Part shown: piece after piece, positions 15,093-26,640 of the stretch | Layout: each line of letters starts with the position of its first letter | Position numbering within the stretch: position 1 is the stretch's first letter | Assembly (NCBI GenBank): GCA_947034895.1 | Contig: OX344763.1 | Location: forward strand, 27,403,025-27,467,024 | From: Rhytidiadelphus loreus | Lineage: Eukaryota > Streptophyta > Bryopsida > Hypnales > Hylocomiaceae | Direction of reading: 5' to 3' | DNA: 64,000 nt | The notes under the pieces: generated by a model | The model's input: only the letters and a program-made list of their open reading frames with translations | Databases searched by the model: none | What the model was told of the DNA's origin: nothing | Made by a program: the position numbers and the translations under genes

Positions 15093-15271
15093 GTTGATAT
15101 TTCTATTATATTGTAGTAAGCTTAGTATCAGTTATCTAAACTTAGAGTCACACCTCTTAGTTTGATGAACGGTCACAACTGTTCCCCAGCTATTTAACTT
15201 CTTGTACCTTCTCTTTCAATATAATATATGAAATATGTTTTCTCCTTGATATGCTTGCTTTCCATTCTACA
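15093..15271 (+). repeat. Copia 5' LTR
   Basis: Begins TGTTGATA and ends CTACA directly before the primer site. Aligns with the split 3' LTR (22318-22417 plus 25888-25965) with many substitutions and small indels, so the insertion is old. Confidence 0.85.
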
Positions 15272-15284
15272 TGGTATTAGAGCA
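15272..15284 (+). promoter_or_regulatory. Copia primer binding site
   Basis: TGGTATTAGAGCA follows the LTR directly. It matches the usual initiator tRNA-Met primer site TGGTATCAGAGC with one change. Confidence 0.85.
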
Positions 15285-15634
15285 CCAAGTGCTATCCTCT
15301 AACTCCTCATGTTGAAAATTCAAGCAAGGATGTCTACAACTTTTTTGTTTTCAAACCTAAGAGAGAAGTAGTGGAAGAAGCACTTCAAATTGCAAATAGA
15401 GCCTTTGTAGATGCATTCTACTAGATACCGTTAGATCCTATTCCAACTCAAGACGGAAAACAAGAGCATGAGCCTCTAGAATTTGAACGAACTGAATATG
15501 GAATTTATAATGCACCTACTAATTACCTCACTATTTTAGCAAACTATGAAAGTGTCTTTGATGAGTTAAACCCACAATTTTTTGTGGATGATTATTTAAT
15601 AACAGTACCTTCACAAGTCAATCAAAAACATTAA
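15281..15634 (+). pseudogene. Leader ORF of the copia element (unknown)
   Basis: Between the primer site and gag, one frame stays open from about 15281 to a TAA at 15632 with only a single TAG (15422). It would give about 118 codons of ordinary-looking protein rich in E, P and aromatic residues (for example NFFVFKPKREVVEEA near its start). It ends four bases before the gag ATG. I do not recognise it. It could be an element-specific leader ORF, a captured fragment, or the start of gag in another frame. Confidence 0.4.
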
Positions 15635-15638
15635 AATA

Positions 15639-16444
15639 ATGGCTTCTCCTGCCTTAAGCTCAACTCCCTGAGCTTATTCCATATTAGCTCTCACTGTAGG
15701 GAATTATGCCACATGGAGTATCAAACTCAAGATGCTTTTAATCCGCTCCAAATTATGGAGCATTGTGGATGGCACCGAAGTTGCTCCACCTTCCAATGAT
15801 CCTACAAGCCTAACAATCTGGAAATTAAAGGATTCTAAAGCTCAGTCGGATATTTTACTTCACGGTGGTGAAAAGCAGTTAATTGCTCTTCACCCACTCA
15901 CTACTTCTAAAGCAGTTTAGAATCGACTCAAGCAATTGTACAAAAAATCCAATAAAGGAAGACAAATTAACTTATACAAACAATTATGCCACCTTCAAAT
16001 GTCCAAATCCAACAATATTGTCAAATTCCTACAAACTTTGCAATCTTCACTGCAAGAAGCAATTATTGCCAGGTTACCTTCACAAGTTCATAGTAAGTTA
16101 ATTTATTGTTGGGAGCACTTCAAGACTCTTTGAGTGCTTTTATTACTAGCCAAGGTGGTTTTGCAAATTTTACATTCCTAAATTTGCTTTCCAATATCCT
16201 ACGACAACATGCGATTAACTCCTCAAAAATTGTTTATTCAAAGACTAGTACATTTTATGACAAAGGGAAGTTTCATAAACCTCTTTATAATAAGAAATCA
16301 ACAGCTCGTTTTCAAAAATTGAGTTCTCAAGCTCCCACAATTCTTACTTAATCTGGATCCAGTCAACCTTCCATCATTTGTCATTATTGTGGCATCCCTG
16401 GACATAAAAGTCTTAAATGTCGCAAAAAGAAATGTGACCTTGGA
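15639..16444 (+). pseudogene. Copia gag
   Basis: ATG at 15639, then an in-frame TGA at 15669 and further breaks. Gag features: the NYATWSIKLKMLL stretch near 15700 (family nY..W..k...ll), WSIVDG, a helical capsid-like region read in two frames around 15880-16350, and a CCHC zinc knuckle (C-X2-C-X4-H-X4-C) at about 16379-16425. A stop precedes the knuckle. Not functional. Confidence 0.85.
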
Positions 16445-17896
16445 AATAACAAAGGAAACAAATCTCATGTGAATTATGTCACTACCAATGATCCTGTCTA
16501 CTCATTCTCCGCTATTACTGACATGACAACTTTGTGTGAATATCAGTATTTGGATTCCGGAGATAGCCAATACATGTCACCACTGCAACATTTTTTTAGG
16601 GATTATCAAGAATTGGATACTCTCAAGATAGTTCTACTAGGTGATAACAACTCACACAAAGCTTTAGGATTTCGTTCCGTTTTGCTCAAATTACAAAATA
16701 GACAACCATTACTTGTTCCATATAACTTCTTTGTCCCAGGCTTGGCAAAGAATTTACTCTCAGTAACACAAATCACAAATATTGGAAACACAATCATAAT
16801 TTTCACCAAAGATAGCTGTATTATTAAGACAATGGATCCAAATACTTGTCGCAAAATGAACTTTGGGAATTGGCATTAATCCTATCATGGAAAGTAATGC
16901 AGTAACAACACTTGTTGCAACATCACCTAAAATCGACTTGTTTACTTTAAAGTGGCATTGTCATCTTAGACATCTTAATATTCGCTCTTTGAATGTCATG
17001 CAAACTGAAGACTTAGTTACAAATCTACTTTAGTACCTCCTCTCAAATCCACACTCTTGTTGTGTGTTGATTGTACTTTAGGTAAACATCATCGAGTACC
17101 CTTACTTTCTGAACCAGTTACCAAAATACTAATTTATATGGCCCCATGCAAACTACTTCTTCGGGAGGAGTCCAATATTTCCTTATATTTGTGGATGATT
17201 ATTCACAATACACTTATATCTACTTCTTCCAAAAAAAATCAGCTACCTTCTAATACTTTATGGAATACAAAACACTCATAGGAAACCAAACCGGTCAAAA
17301 AAATTGATCTTACGCTCAAACAAGGAAGGTGAATTTACTTCTAATAAATTTATTAACTTTTGTTTAGTAAATGGAATTCAACGTCATCTCACCAATCCTT
17401 ATACTCCTTCTCAAAATGGTATTGCTAAGCGCAAAAATTGCACACTTGTTGAATCTACAAGGAGTATGCTTCAAGTAGCTTACTTACCTAATTCTTATTG
17501 GGTTGAAGTTGTCCATATAGCGTGTTACCTAAAAAATTGTTCTTATACTTCTACATTAAGCCAATCTACACCTTATAAACTTTAGAGAAGCACCAAGACA
17601 CATATTAGTCATTTGAAAATCTTTGGTTGTTCTACATATGCTCATATCATTGATGACAAAAGGAAAAAGTTGATTCTAAAGCTAAGCCTTGCATCTTTGT
17701 GGGATATGCTCGGGGATATGGTAACCCTATTGGCATTAAAGGCTATCGCTTATATGAGCTTTCAACTCAACGACTTTTCACTAGCCATAATGTAATATTG
17801 TTCAAAGATTCCTTGTTTACTACAAATGTTGTTCCTGATTCCACTCAAAATTTTCTTTCAACTCCTACTTTCTATCAAGTACCAGATCTCGGAAGG
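16445..17896 (+). pseudogene. Copia protease and integrase
   Basis: Protease: the active-site motif at about 16550 reads LDSGDSQYMS, where the family has DSGA. GAG-pre-integrase: WHCHLRHLNIRSL at about 16953, then a C-X2-C motif near 17060. Integrase core: LRSNKEGEFTS (family RSDNGGEF, aspartate lost) and NGIAKRKN (family NGVAERKN, catalytic glutamate changed to lysine) in 17304-17585. Several frameshifts and stops. The coding sequence is cut off at 17896 by a DNA transposon. Confidence 0.88.
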
Positions 17897-20171
17897 TGCA
17901 CTACAAAGGAAGTTTATGGGTGAGAAGTCACCAAATTTTGACCCCCTTATATTATATCCTAAAATTTTATTTTTTTCTAAAATAAATATATGAATAGATT
18001 TTTCTGCTTTGAAAGTTTATGTTTTGAATTATTGGTATTTTAAAATATTGATAATAATTAGTTACAAATTTTTGAAGAAAAAAAATATACTATAAAGCTA
18101 AAAATAACTTTCACATCCCTATATATTATATAAGGAAAAAAAATTTGAAAAATGAATTTTTTTATTTATAAAATAGCTTTCTATTGAAAGTTTATTTTGG
18201 CTAAATATTGATACAATAGTCATCTTCATGTGATCTCTATAAATATTTTAGTTGAAAAACATGCCATTTTAGTTCATTTTTCAATCCTTTCTAGACAATA
18301 TATCACATGTTATTTAGGATTGAAATTTTTGGCAATAGAAACTTGTGAACCACCATATTGGTTCACCTTTAAAATAATTGAAAATATAACAACCATGTGT
18401 GAGATTTTAAGTTCAAAAGTGTTAGTACATTAGATTAAACTATAACCATTAGTTAGAAGGCTTTTAGTGCTTAGGATAAGAAACTAAATCAAAATGGCAA
18501 ACCAAAGATATTTAAAAGATAAAAAATACATAAAATAATTGAAAACAAAGATTAGAAGTTGAAAATGGATCTAAATATAAATTGAAAATAACAAAAAAGA
18601 AAAAATATGAAAAGCACAAAAGAAGCTATCAAACTTAAAACTACTATGAGAACACTAACATAGTGTAGAAACACTACTTTAGGCAATAAGTAGTGATTTA
18701 ATGGATTTTTTAGTATATTGGTGATGGATGAAGCAGTTAGGAGTATTAGTTAGTTAGTTAGTAAGTTGTAGTAATAGTCGAAATTAGGGTTAGAAGCTTT
18801 TCTTTCTCTTTTCTTTTGTTTTTTTGAGTGTTTGGTGTGTTTAGCGGAAGAATGGGAGAGAAAATGCAAGGAGTACTACACTAAGAGATAGAATGAGTAG
18901 GGAGCAAAGATAGGACAATTTGTTGAATAGGTTTCATCATTTCATGAGGGAGATGAGTGAAAAAGCTAACTTACCAAGGTCAGATGAGAAGTTGGCTTGA
19001 GGGAAGAAGGAAAAGTGAAGGTTTGGAAGACTTGGAAGGACTACCAACTTTGACGAGCTTCCACGGACAATTGACTTTGAATTAGGAGCTGAAATTTGGT
19101 GGGGAGCTGCGCCTTCAAGTCAGCTTTTGATCAAGATCAATGTTGCCCAATTTGAAGCTCAAACATGGTGGTGGTGATAGATTTTGTGCGGGAGGTATGC
19201 TGCCGTAGGATTTTGGATCTGCAACTTTGGACAGAGACTGAGGAAAATTGGTGAAGTGAAATGAGCTGAATTTTAGAGTGGAACAAGATGAAGAGGTTAG
19301 CTTTCCAATGGGACTGTTCTTGCGCCATTTGGAGCTCAAATGAATCCATGGCAACCATTTTTCCAGTAGGAGGTCTGCTGCTCTAGGAAGAAGCCCAATT
19401 GAGGTTTTTGATGGAACTTGCCCAATTTTTATTGAATAGTTGCAATTTTCATTGCATTGAATCATGGAAAGAGTTTGTGAATGCACGTGTTGCTAAATTG
19501 GATGTTTAAAAATGCATGGGAGTGAATTTTCAGGGTTTTGGAGCACATGTAGAAGAGCTGCCCTAACTGAATCAAAATTAGGGTTTGAGGGATCAATTGA
19601 TTGACATGAAAAGCACATTTTGAGGGTTAGAAAGAGAATTCCTTAACATTGCATGGAAAACACTAAATGGAAGGGATAAATGTAAGGGGATGTGTGAAGA
19701 ATGGAGTCTTGGTCTATTGAAGATGTGTTGAAATTAGTTTGAAGGATCCATTTTGGGCCATTTCAGGCCTTCATTTGCACATTTGAGGTACATTTTACCC
19801 TTGGAGTGATCCCCTTTTAATCTATGGCTCAATTTGGTAATGGAAAATAGTTCAAAAGGTGTTTGGGAGGAAAAGACAAGAGTTGCCTCTCCTAAAGTAG
19901 TGTCATTGAGGCACAATTTTGTCACATCACTTGTAGGAGTCCATTGCTTGGAGGTGAATTTAGTTTAGAGGTTCTATATACTCCTCTTCTAGCCCAAATT
20001 TGTGAACGGTTTTTGCCTCACGGTAAAAATCACTCACAACCTATAGACATTATTAAACAAAGCTCAAAATTGTAGGTTGAAATTATAGTTTATTAGAAAG
20101 TAATTAGAAAAAGTAGAAATGGGTTTTTAGGGTTTGGTTGCTCCTCATCCATGAACTTCCTTTGTAGTGCA
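17897..20171. mobile_element. DNA transposon inserted in copia integrase
   Basis: A 2275-bp insertion with 23-bp terminal inverted repeats, 22 of 23 matching (TGCACTACAAAGGAAGTT at the left; complement at 20149-20171). The CACTA core hints at the CACTA/EnSpm class, but no 3-bp target duplication is evident, so the class is open. No transposase is seen. Internal sequence matches repeat R1 and is itself interrupted at 18343-20040. The copia coding sequence resumes after the right end. Confidence 0.8.
18343..20040. mobile_element. Third-level insertion inside the DNA transposon
   Basis: At 11835-11860 repeat R1 reads GGCAATAGAAAC directly followed by CTATAGTCATT. Here the two halves are separated by about 1.7 kb. 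The insert is non-coding, contains two similar stretches (TTGCCCAATTTGAAGCTCAA near 19142 and TTGCGCCATTTGGAGCTCAA near 19320), and has no clear terminal repeats. Its type is unknown. Confidence 0.55.
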
Positions 20172-22130
20172 TCCCCTGGGTACTAGATTCCTCTAAAGTT
20201 CCTTCTACAATTTAGTGTCCGCCACCTGAACCTCTGTTGGCAAAATCAGTCGTACAAACATCTAGTCCACTTGAACTTAAAAATTTGTCACACCCTATAT
20301 TTCCTCGCATCGTCGTCCACATGGTATTAGCACACCATCCAATCATTGTCATTCCCCTCTTCTACAAAGCTCTAGTTGCTCCAATAAAGGGCAATGGCAA
20401 TCTTCTAAATTTCACAATGAAAGCTTGTTTGCTTATGCTTTTTCAGCTCAAGTTACTAAGCCTACTTCTATTTTAGCTGCCCTCTCCAGACTTGAAATTA
20501 CTCATTGGCGTGCAGCCATGCAAAAAGAATATGATTCTCTAATGACCAATAAAACTTGGACATTAGCTGATCGACCTTCCAATCACTCTATCGTAAGTTC
20601 CAAGTGGTTGTTTTGCTACAAGTATCATGCTGACGGCACCCTACCAAGCTATAAAGCCCGCTTTGTGGCATGTGTTTTTTCTCAAAAAGAAGGTATCAAC
20701 TATAGAGAAACCTTCTCTCCAATCATCAAAATTACCTCTTTATGCCTACTCTTTGCACTTACAACACTCATTTTGGAGTGAATTCGGCATGCGAGTGGAT
20801 TGATGGAGAGTATGGATGATCGTTTTGGTCGGGCTTGTGATCACATCTATTTAGTTCCCAAGATTTTTCAAGATTTTAGAGGTGGTTGTTATGGTTCAAA
20901 TTGTAAATAGAAGCTCTTCATGTAGATTCCTCTCTGGTTTTTTAGACTATCCTTGTGTAGACTTTATGACTTGTATGCTCACCAAATGGATGTTGCAACG
21001 GCCTTCCTCAATTTTAAAAGAAGAAATTTATATTTCCCAACGTAAAGGACTTATAGTCCCTAGTTGTGAAGCCAAAATGTATTGATTGCACAAATCTTTA
21101 TACGGACTAAAGCAAACTCCCTGCATTTGGTATGAATTATTTGATGAATTCCTTCTTAGTCAAGACTTTTTTAAGTGCAAATTTGACACCAATGTGTACT
21201 TCAAGGCCTTTCATTCTTCTTTTCTTATTCTTGGCCTCTATGTCAATGACCTCATCCTCATTTCTGACAACCTCAAATATTTATCAACTCCTAAAGCTAT
21301 TTTTTCTCATTGGTTTTCTATAACTGACAACCATGATGTGTAATATTTGTTAGGAATTCAAGTACATGGCGATCACACCACCAAAACCATTGTCTTATTT
21401 TTGGATAAGTATATTACCGATCTCCTAGTTAAGTTTAATATGACCAATAATAAACCAGTTTCAATCCCACTTGAAGTTGACATTCACTTCTCTTGCACTC
21501 AAGTTGAGAACCTCATGCCTTAAGAAGTATCTCTCATGACATCCACCCCGTATACTCAAGATATAGGTTGTTTACAATGGCTTGTCACTTGTTACAGATT
21601 TGATCTCGTCTTTGTAGTAAATCATTTGGCTCAATTTATGGCCAATCCAAGACCTCATCATTGGACAGCAATAAAACAAATATTTTGCTATTTGAAACAT
21701 ACATGTACTTGGGGTTTAGTTTACTGCTATTCTTCTCCTACAAATTCTGGTTATACCATTCTTAACTGGACTGACACTAATTGGACAAGCGACATTGATA
21801 CTCGTAAATCTACTTCTAGGTATTTCTTTCAGCTCTATGGAAATTTGTTATATTGGCACAACAAGAAGCAAGCCGTGGTTTCTTTTTCGTCAAGCTGAAT
21901 ACATTGTTGTAGCAACTGCCACCAAAGAATTGCTATGGCTTCAAGCGTTATTGACTAAATTAAGATATATTGTTCAACTACCCATCATAATTTTTTGTGA
22001 TAATCAATTCTACATTAGCCTTGCCAAAAATCCGAAATATCACGAACGCTCTAAACATATTGACATCAAGTTTTACTTTATTCGTGAGAAAATTGACTCT
22101 CAAGTACTTGGAGTTCACTCCCACTTCTGA
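20172..22130 (+). pseudogene. Copia reverse transcriptase and RNase H
   Basis: RT start region: HWRAAMQKEYDSL and TWTL at about 20505-20570, YKARFVA and YRETFSP near 20650-20720. A frame break follows, then the MDVATAFLN motif at about 20990 (family DVKTAFLNG), KSLYGLKQTPCIWYE at 21089, and YVNDLI at about 21240, where the family has YVDD, so a catalytic aspartate is lost. RNase H: LQWLVTCYRFDLVF from about 21570, DTRKSTSRY at 21800, and ERSKHIDIKFYFIRE at about 22048. At least four frames are needed to read through. Confidence 0.9.
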
Positions 22131-22307
22131 TATGTAGGCTAATATTTTAACCAAGTTGCTTCTTCCAACCAAGCATCTTGCTTGTACCGCTGCTCAAGGA
22201 CTTTTTACACTACTTTGATGAAGGGGGAGGTGGTACAGTTCATCAATTATGTTCAAATTCTTGGAGTTTATAAGAAAACAATTTTATTATGTTCTCCTAA
22301 TGCAGTT

Positions 22308-22317
22308 GTAGGGGGAG
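22308..22317 (+). promoter_or_regulatory. Copia polypurine tract
   Basis: GTAGGGGGAG lies immediately before the 3' LTR start TGTTAG. Confidence 0.8.
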
Positions 22318-22417
22318 TGTTAGATTGTAGTTAGCTTAGCATCAGTTATCTAAACTTAGAGTCATACCTAGAATCATAACTCTTAGTTAAATGAATAGTT
22401 GTTCCTTGGCTATTTAA
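22318..22417 (+). repeat. Copia 3' LTR, first part
   Basis: Matches the 5' LTR from its start to CTATTTAA, where a 3.5-kb element interrupts it. The remainder resumes at 25888. Confidence 0.88.
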
Positions 22418-24497
22418 AGGCTGATATATACACGGCCTAGGCCCAATTTGCCTCCAATCCAGCCCACAATCCGGTTCCTATAGTCACTAAATCTTTTTAA
22501 CCAATTGCCTTTTTAATTTTTTATTGCTTTTCATACTTAGTAAAACCTTTTATCTCGGTTTTGAAGTGGAAATTAGCTTCAGATCTTATTGGAATCCTTA
22601 AAAGGTTTTATTTGAGATTGCAATAAGGCAATTGGATAGGATAGGAAAGGTGGCAAGTAGCCTCATGACTATTGGAATCAAACATTGGAAGAGTTGCCAT
22701 GCAATCCTTGGGCTATTTAGCCAAGGCAAGTTTTCTTTTTTCTTAGTTCATATCAAAGATATATTTGCGTATATGACTCATTGGCGATTTATGTATTAAG
22801 TGAATTTCTTCAATCAATTTCATTTGCAAAAAATTGTATATGTGTAATTATGTGTGAAGTGGCGAATTTGTGAAATTAGGATTATGTTGTAAATGGCAAA
22901 TAGTTGTAAAGTACCTTGTGAATCCTTAGATCCCTATTTCTAAATTGTCAATTAATTATAAAATGGCTACTTGGCTGAGAGAGTCTTGTAGTTTGAGTAT
23001 TAAAGGCAAATTGTGTAGTATGGTAGAGAGTTGACTAGCAAGTTACTTCATCAAAAAGCAAATAGCCATGTTCGTGAAAAGTTGAATATGAATCTCCATT
23101 GGGTTGACGGATGAGTCAGTTGGTTGGAAAATTGAAGAAGAGAAGAGATAAGTTATTTGGAACAATTGAAGAAGATAATAAAAATATTATAAAAGTATAT
23201 GGCCATTATTTGATTGAAATTGTTGTATGTTGTATATATGTCAATTAACTTGTATAAGAGATAGAAAAGCTAATTGCCTATGCGATGGTCTCCAACTAAT
23301 TGCTAGGATTGTATGTGTTAATATGAATTGAAATTGCTAAGATTGCTTGATTTAGTTGAAATAACAAATTGATGATGTGATTAGTAGGTTATATGGTATT
23401 TGCATGCATTGGTAATGAATGGTAAGTGAAAAATTGGAAAAATTAGTCAATTTACCGAATCAATACATTTTGAATTAAATCCTATTTGAAAACTCGCCAT
23501 AGACATCCAAAACAATAGACTTACTTAACCTTTTTCCAAAGAATCCCTATACTTTGTCCTTGGGATTGTTTGTCTTAGCATAGACAAAATCCTACTCACA
23601 GCTCCAAATCACCACTCTGACCTTAGATAATGTAAAGGGTTGAGGCCAAATTCTAAGGCCGAATTCCAATTCATCACTCTAGCCCTAGTGTTGAGGCCCG
23701 ATTCTAAGGCTGAATTCTTGATTAATATGCTCTTGGATTTTTGGAATGCTCAATTAAAAAAATTATAAAATACACATTTTTTCCTTTCTCTTCCTATTTT
23801 TTCTATTTCAAAAAAATAAAAAAAGATTTTTATATTTTCTTTTTCTTTTTCTTCCTATTTATTCTATTTCAAATATAGAAAAGATAGTTTTGAGAATTTC
23901 TTTTAACCTTTTCCTTTTTATTCCTACTTTATCTATATAAAATTGACTTATTCACGAAGTAAAATTTTTATAGCACACATGATTTTGTATACATGGTCAT
24001 TTTAATTTTTGTTTTCCAATTACATACAGTTGAAAGTCAAAAGCACATGTTGAATGCCAACACATAGGTAACTTATTTTAGTCATGTAGATGATAATGCT
24101 TCTTAAACATTTGGATAATTTGTTAGTAACTTCTATGGGGTTGAATCCTTGAAATTGTATAAGGGTCTACTACTACTCTATTTTGGAAAATATAAAACAT
24201 GCACCTAAAGACATGAAATCTACAATGAAAGAAAATCATTAGTATTGTTAAGAAAAAAGTTATATACATGATTTTTTCTACTTCAATTCACAGCCTAAAC
24301 TCAAATTATTGAAGAAGTTTGGGTTCAAGAAACAACTTAGTAGATAGGTTATTGTACAAGAATGCACCATTTTCGAATTAGGTATTGTTGTAATTGGGAC
24401 TCATAAACCCCTGTGTATGCAAATGAAAATATCTGCAGGAATATCACTTTGACTTTAATGGCTTGTAAAGTGACTTTCTTGGGGTAAGACAACCTTA

Positions 24498-24659
24498 TAA
24501 GGTAAACTATCCCAGTAAGGGCAAAATGAGAGCAAGCCCATTGAGGGCAAAATTGTGATGGTGGTGTATATTTCAAAACTTGAATGTGCATGACCATAAC
24601 AATTTTGCCTACAATGGTCTTGCTCCCATTTTTTGCTCATAATGGAATAATTTACCTTA
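24498..24659. mobile_element. Foldback MITE, TAAGGTAA family, copy 2
   Basis: 162 bp starting TAAGGTAAACTATCCCAGTA and ending in the imperfect inverse TTTACCTTA, with arms of about 48 bp. It has the same end motif, length and TA flanks as 889-1051, but a different interior, and lies inside the 3.5-kb element. Confidence 0.75.
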
Positions 24660-25607
24660 TATTCAAGCAATCTAATTTCACTATTTAGTGTAAATTTCTT
24701 AAAATCATGAAGATTTGGTTTTGGTTATCCTTTTACATTAAAAAAACTTCAATCCGTTTTTTAAAAATTTGTATCTTAGTTGATTAACATCAAAAGTATG
24801 ATGATTTTGTTCTAACAAACAAATTTTTTTTTCCTGTAAGTACCGGATATCTTACTTCATCCATTATTATTTTTTTCTCCCTTTTATCTAAAAGTATTTT
24901 TTATTTTTTATTAAAATTAAAATTAATTAATTTTTACTATTCAACTAATTGTAACAAAAGAAAATTATATCATATACACTTCTTTTTTATTAATATTATT
25001 TTTTTGATACTAATTTTTTATTTACTATTCATAATTTATATTTTTTTATTTTTAAAATTATAATTTTATGAATGCATCCAACAAGACTTAAACCTGCGAA
25101 TACTCCAATTATGAGTTGAGTTAGCTTTAACTGTATGTTGTTTTCCTCACTAAAAACTATTTTTTATGTTATACTATTTTTTTATTATTTTTTTAAAGGA
25201 AAATGTATATAACAGAAATCTGTTATGCAACATCACTTTAACCCAAATCCACAGCTCATGACCCTAGAGTAATGAAGAATCTGCATAAACAGAGATGAGA
25301 TGAAACCAAAGATGAAGAAGCTTTTAAAAATAAATAAAATAAAATTCTTTTTATCAATAGTAGAGATTTGTAGGATCCAACGGAAGAGCCCAATCCGGTC
25401 CCAGATGGGAAATGAGGCCATCCAAAACCTTGGCCTGATTGCTCCCTTGGGGCCGGATGGTTTGGCGCCAAAACCATGCCACCTAAGGCAACACGTAGGA
25501 TGAGTGGTGGTATCAATTCGGCGCTAGTATAAAGCTCTTGGGCTGGATTTGGAGAAATAGAATGATCCCATTGGTTCAAACTTGGAAAGTTCCGTCCGGC
25601 CTTCAAT

Positions 25608-25863
25608 CTACACTAAATAGTGAAATTAGGTTGCCTTAACAATTAGGTTGCCTTACTTCAAGAAAATCACTTTAGAAGCCAACCAATCAACAAATATGTC
25701 CACTGTTTTTTCTGTTTGTACACATAGAGGTTCATAAGTCCCACATGCATAAATTTTTAATTCAAAAAAGTAGTAAATTCTTGTAAAGAAACAATACATA
25801 TTTATATAGTGTAGAATGTCGAGAAATTAGTGTGGGACAACCTAATTTCACTATTTAGTGTAG
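25608..25863. repeat. 26-bp perfect inverted repeat pair
   Basis: CTACACTAAATAGTGAAATT plus AGGTTG at 25608-25633 is exactly complemented at 25838-25863. A third partial copy lies at 24668-24691. The right arm sits about 20 bp inside the end of the 3.5-kb element, so it may be a subterminal transposase-binding repeat or the end of a nested 256-bp MITE. Confidence 0.8.
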
Positions 25864-25887
25864 CCCCGAGTATATACCGGACCTTAA

Positions 25888-25965
25888 TAACTTCCTGTAC
25901 CTTCTCTTTCAATATAATATATGAAACATGTTTTTCTCCTTGATATGCTTGCTTTCTGTTCTATA
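25888..25965 (+). repeat. Copia 3' LTR, second part
   Basis: TAACTTCCTGTACC through TTCTGTTCTATA matches the last 75 bp of the 5' LTR. The expected terminal CA reads TA. Right of it, sequence matching 1052-1150 of block copy A resumes. Confidence 0.85.
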
Positions 25966-26039
25966 ATTTCGTGGTCCCCACTCATCAGTCACTCCTATCT
26001 GTGCAATCAGAGTTTTTTTGAAACTTCAGAATGAATTGC

Positions 26040-26640
26040 TTTGACTCCCTCTAAATTGAATCTCCTCCGATTCCTTTGTTCCTTCTTCTTCATCTTCCTG
26101 ATCGACATGGGCAACCACAACAGCCACATCGACAATTGGGCCGCCAGTGCACGTGCAATCGAACGCCGCTACATGCAGTACCACCGTCAGTTATCTGGAT
26201 AGGCTGAGCAGGAGCTTTCTTCCTTCGGGATACTGACTCGCTGCATGGCCCAAACTGAGAAGCACCGTCGAAGAGACCGTCGAAGAGACCGTCGAAGAGA
26301 CAGATGATCACTGTTGTTGTTGTTGGGAAGATTCTTTTATGACTCTGCCATTCGCATTCGTATGAGAAAATGGCGCTACCTTACAAATTGAAGTACTCGG
26401 AGGACGTTGCGGAGGACTCAAAGTTTGTGTCCAATGCATGGATTCTTCTTGGTAATGGTTGACATGGCAAATGGTACTTATTACACATCCAAGAATACGA
26501 TAATTACAGGCTTGGCTAACTCTATCACCAATGTCAAGATGGAGGGAAGAGACCTCTCTCCAAGGCAGTTCAACCATAAGAAGATCCAGTTCTTAGATGA
26601 ACTCTTAGTGCATTCTTTGTTTCTACAATTGCATTGAAAG
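26040..26640 (+). pseudogene. Decayed coding-like fragment, copy B (unidentified)
   Basis: The better-preserved counterpart of 2660-3060. From ATG 26107 a GC-richer frame reads MGNHNSHIDNWAASARAIER and continues to a TAG, then to three 12-bp repeats (CCGTCGAAGAGA, 26265-26302). A second segment starts at ATG 26370 (MALPYKLKYSEDVAEDSKFV) and stops at a donor-like GGTAATGG. A third is open through 26637 and includes VKMEGRDLSPRQF. These could be exons of a broken gene. I do not recognise the protein, and the pieces do not join into one frame. Confidence 0.4.

Larger units (their letters stand above)
22418..25887. mobile_element. 3.5-kb DNA element splitting the copia 3' LTR
   Basis: The LTR breaks exactly here: CTATTTAA on the left, TAACTTCC on the right, against CTATTTAACTTC in the 5' LTR. 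TAA on both sides fits a 3-bp target duplication. Ends are imperfect inverted repeats of about 20 bp (AGGCTGATATATACACGG versus complemented AGGTCCGGTATATACTCGG). It has no coding region and carries a nested MITE (24498-24659) and a 26-bp inverted repeat (25608/25838). TAA targets suit PIF/Harbinger, but the ends were not matched to that family. Confidence 0.75.
15093..25965 (+). mobile_element. Degenerate Ty1-copia retrotransposon with nested insertions
   Basis: 5' LTR, tRNA-Met-type primer site, gag, protease, integrase, reverse transcriptase, RNase H, polypurine tract and split 3' LTR occur in copia order (integrase before RT). The span is 10,873 bp. Subtracting the insertions at 17897-20171 and 22418-25887 leaves about 5.1 kb, normal for copia. 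Numerous stops, frameshifts and lost catalytic residues show that it is dead. No clear 5-bp target duplication remains. Confidence 0.93.

Noticed and set aside
19115..19486. 123-codon minus-strand frame inside the nested insertion
   Set aside because: No recognisable domain, overlaps another open frame, and lies in sequence of non-coding repeat character.
26407..26637. Sm/LSm-like protein fragment
   Set aside because: Faint resemblance of an NGT...ITG pattern to Sm-D proteins, but key Sm motifs are missing and the match is too short to claim.
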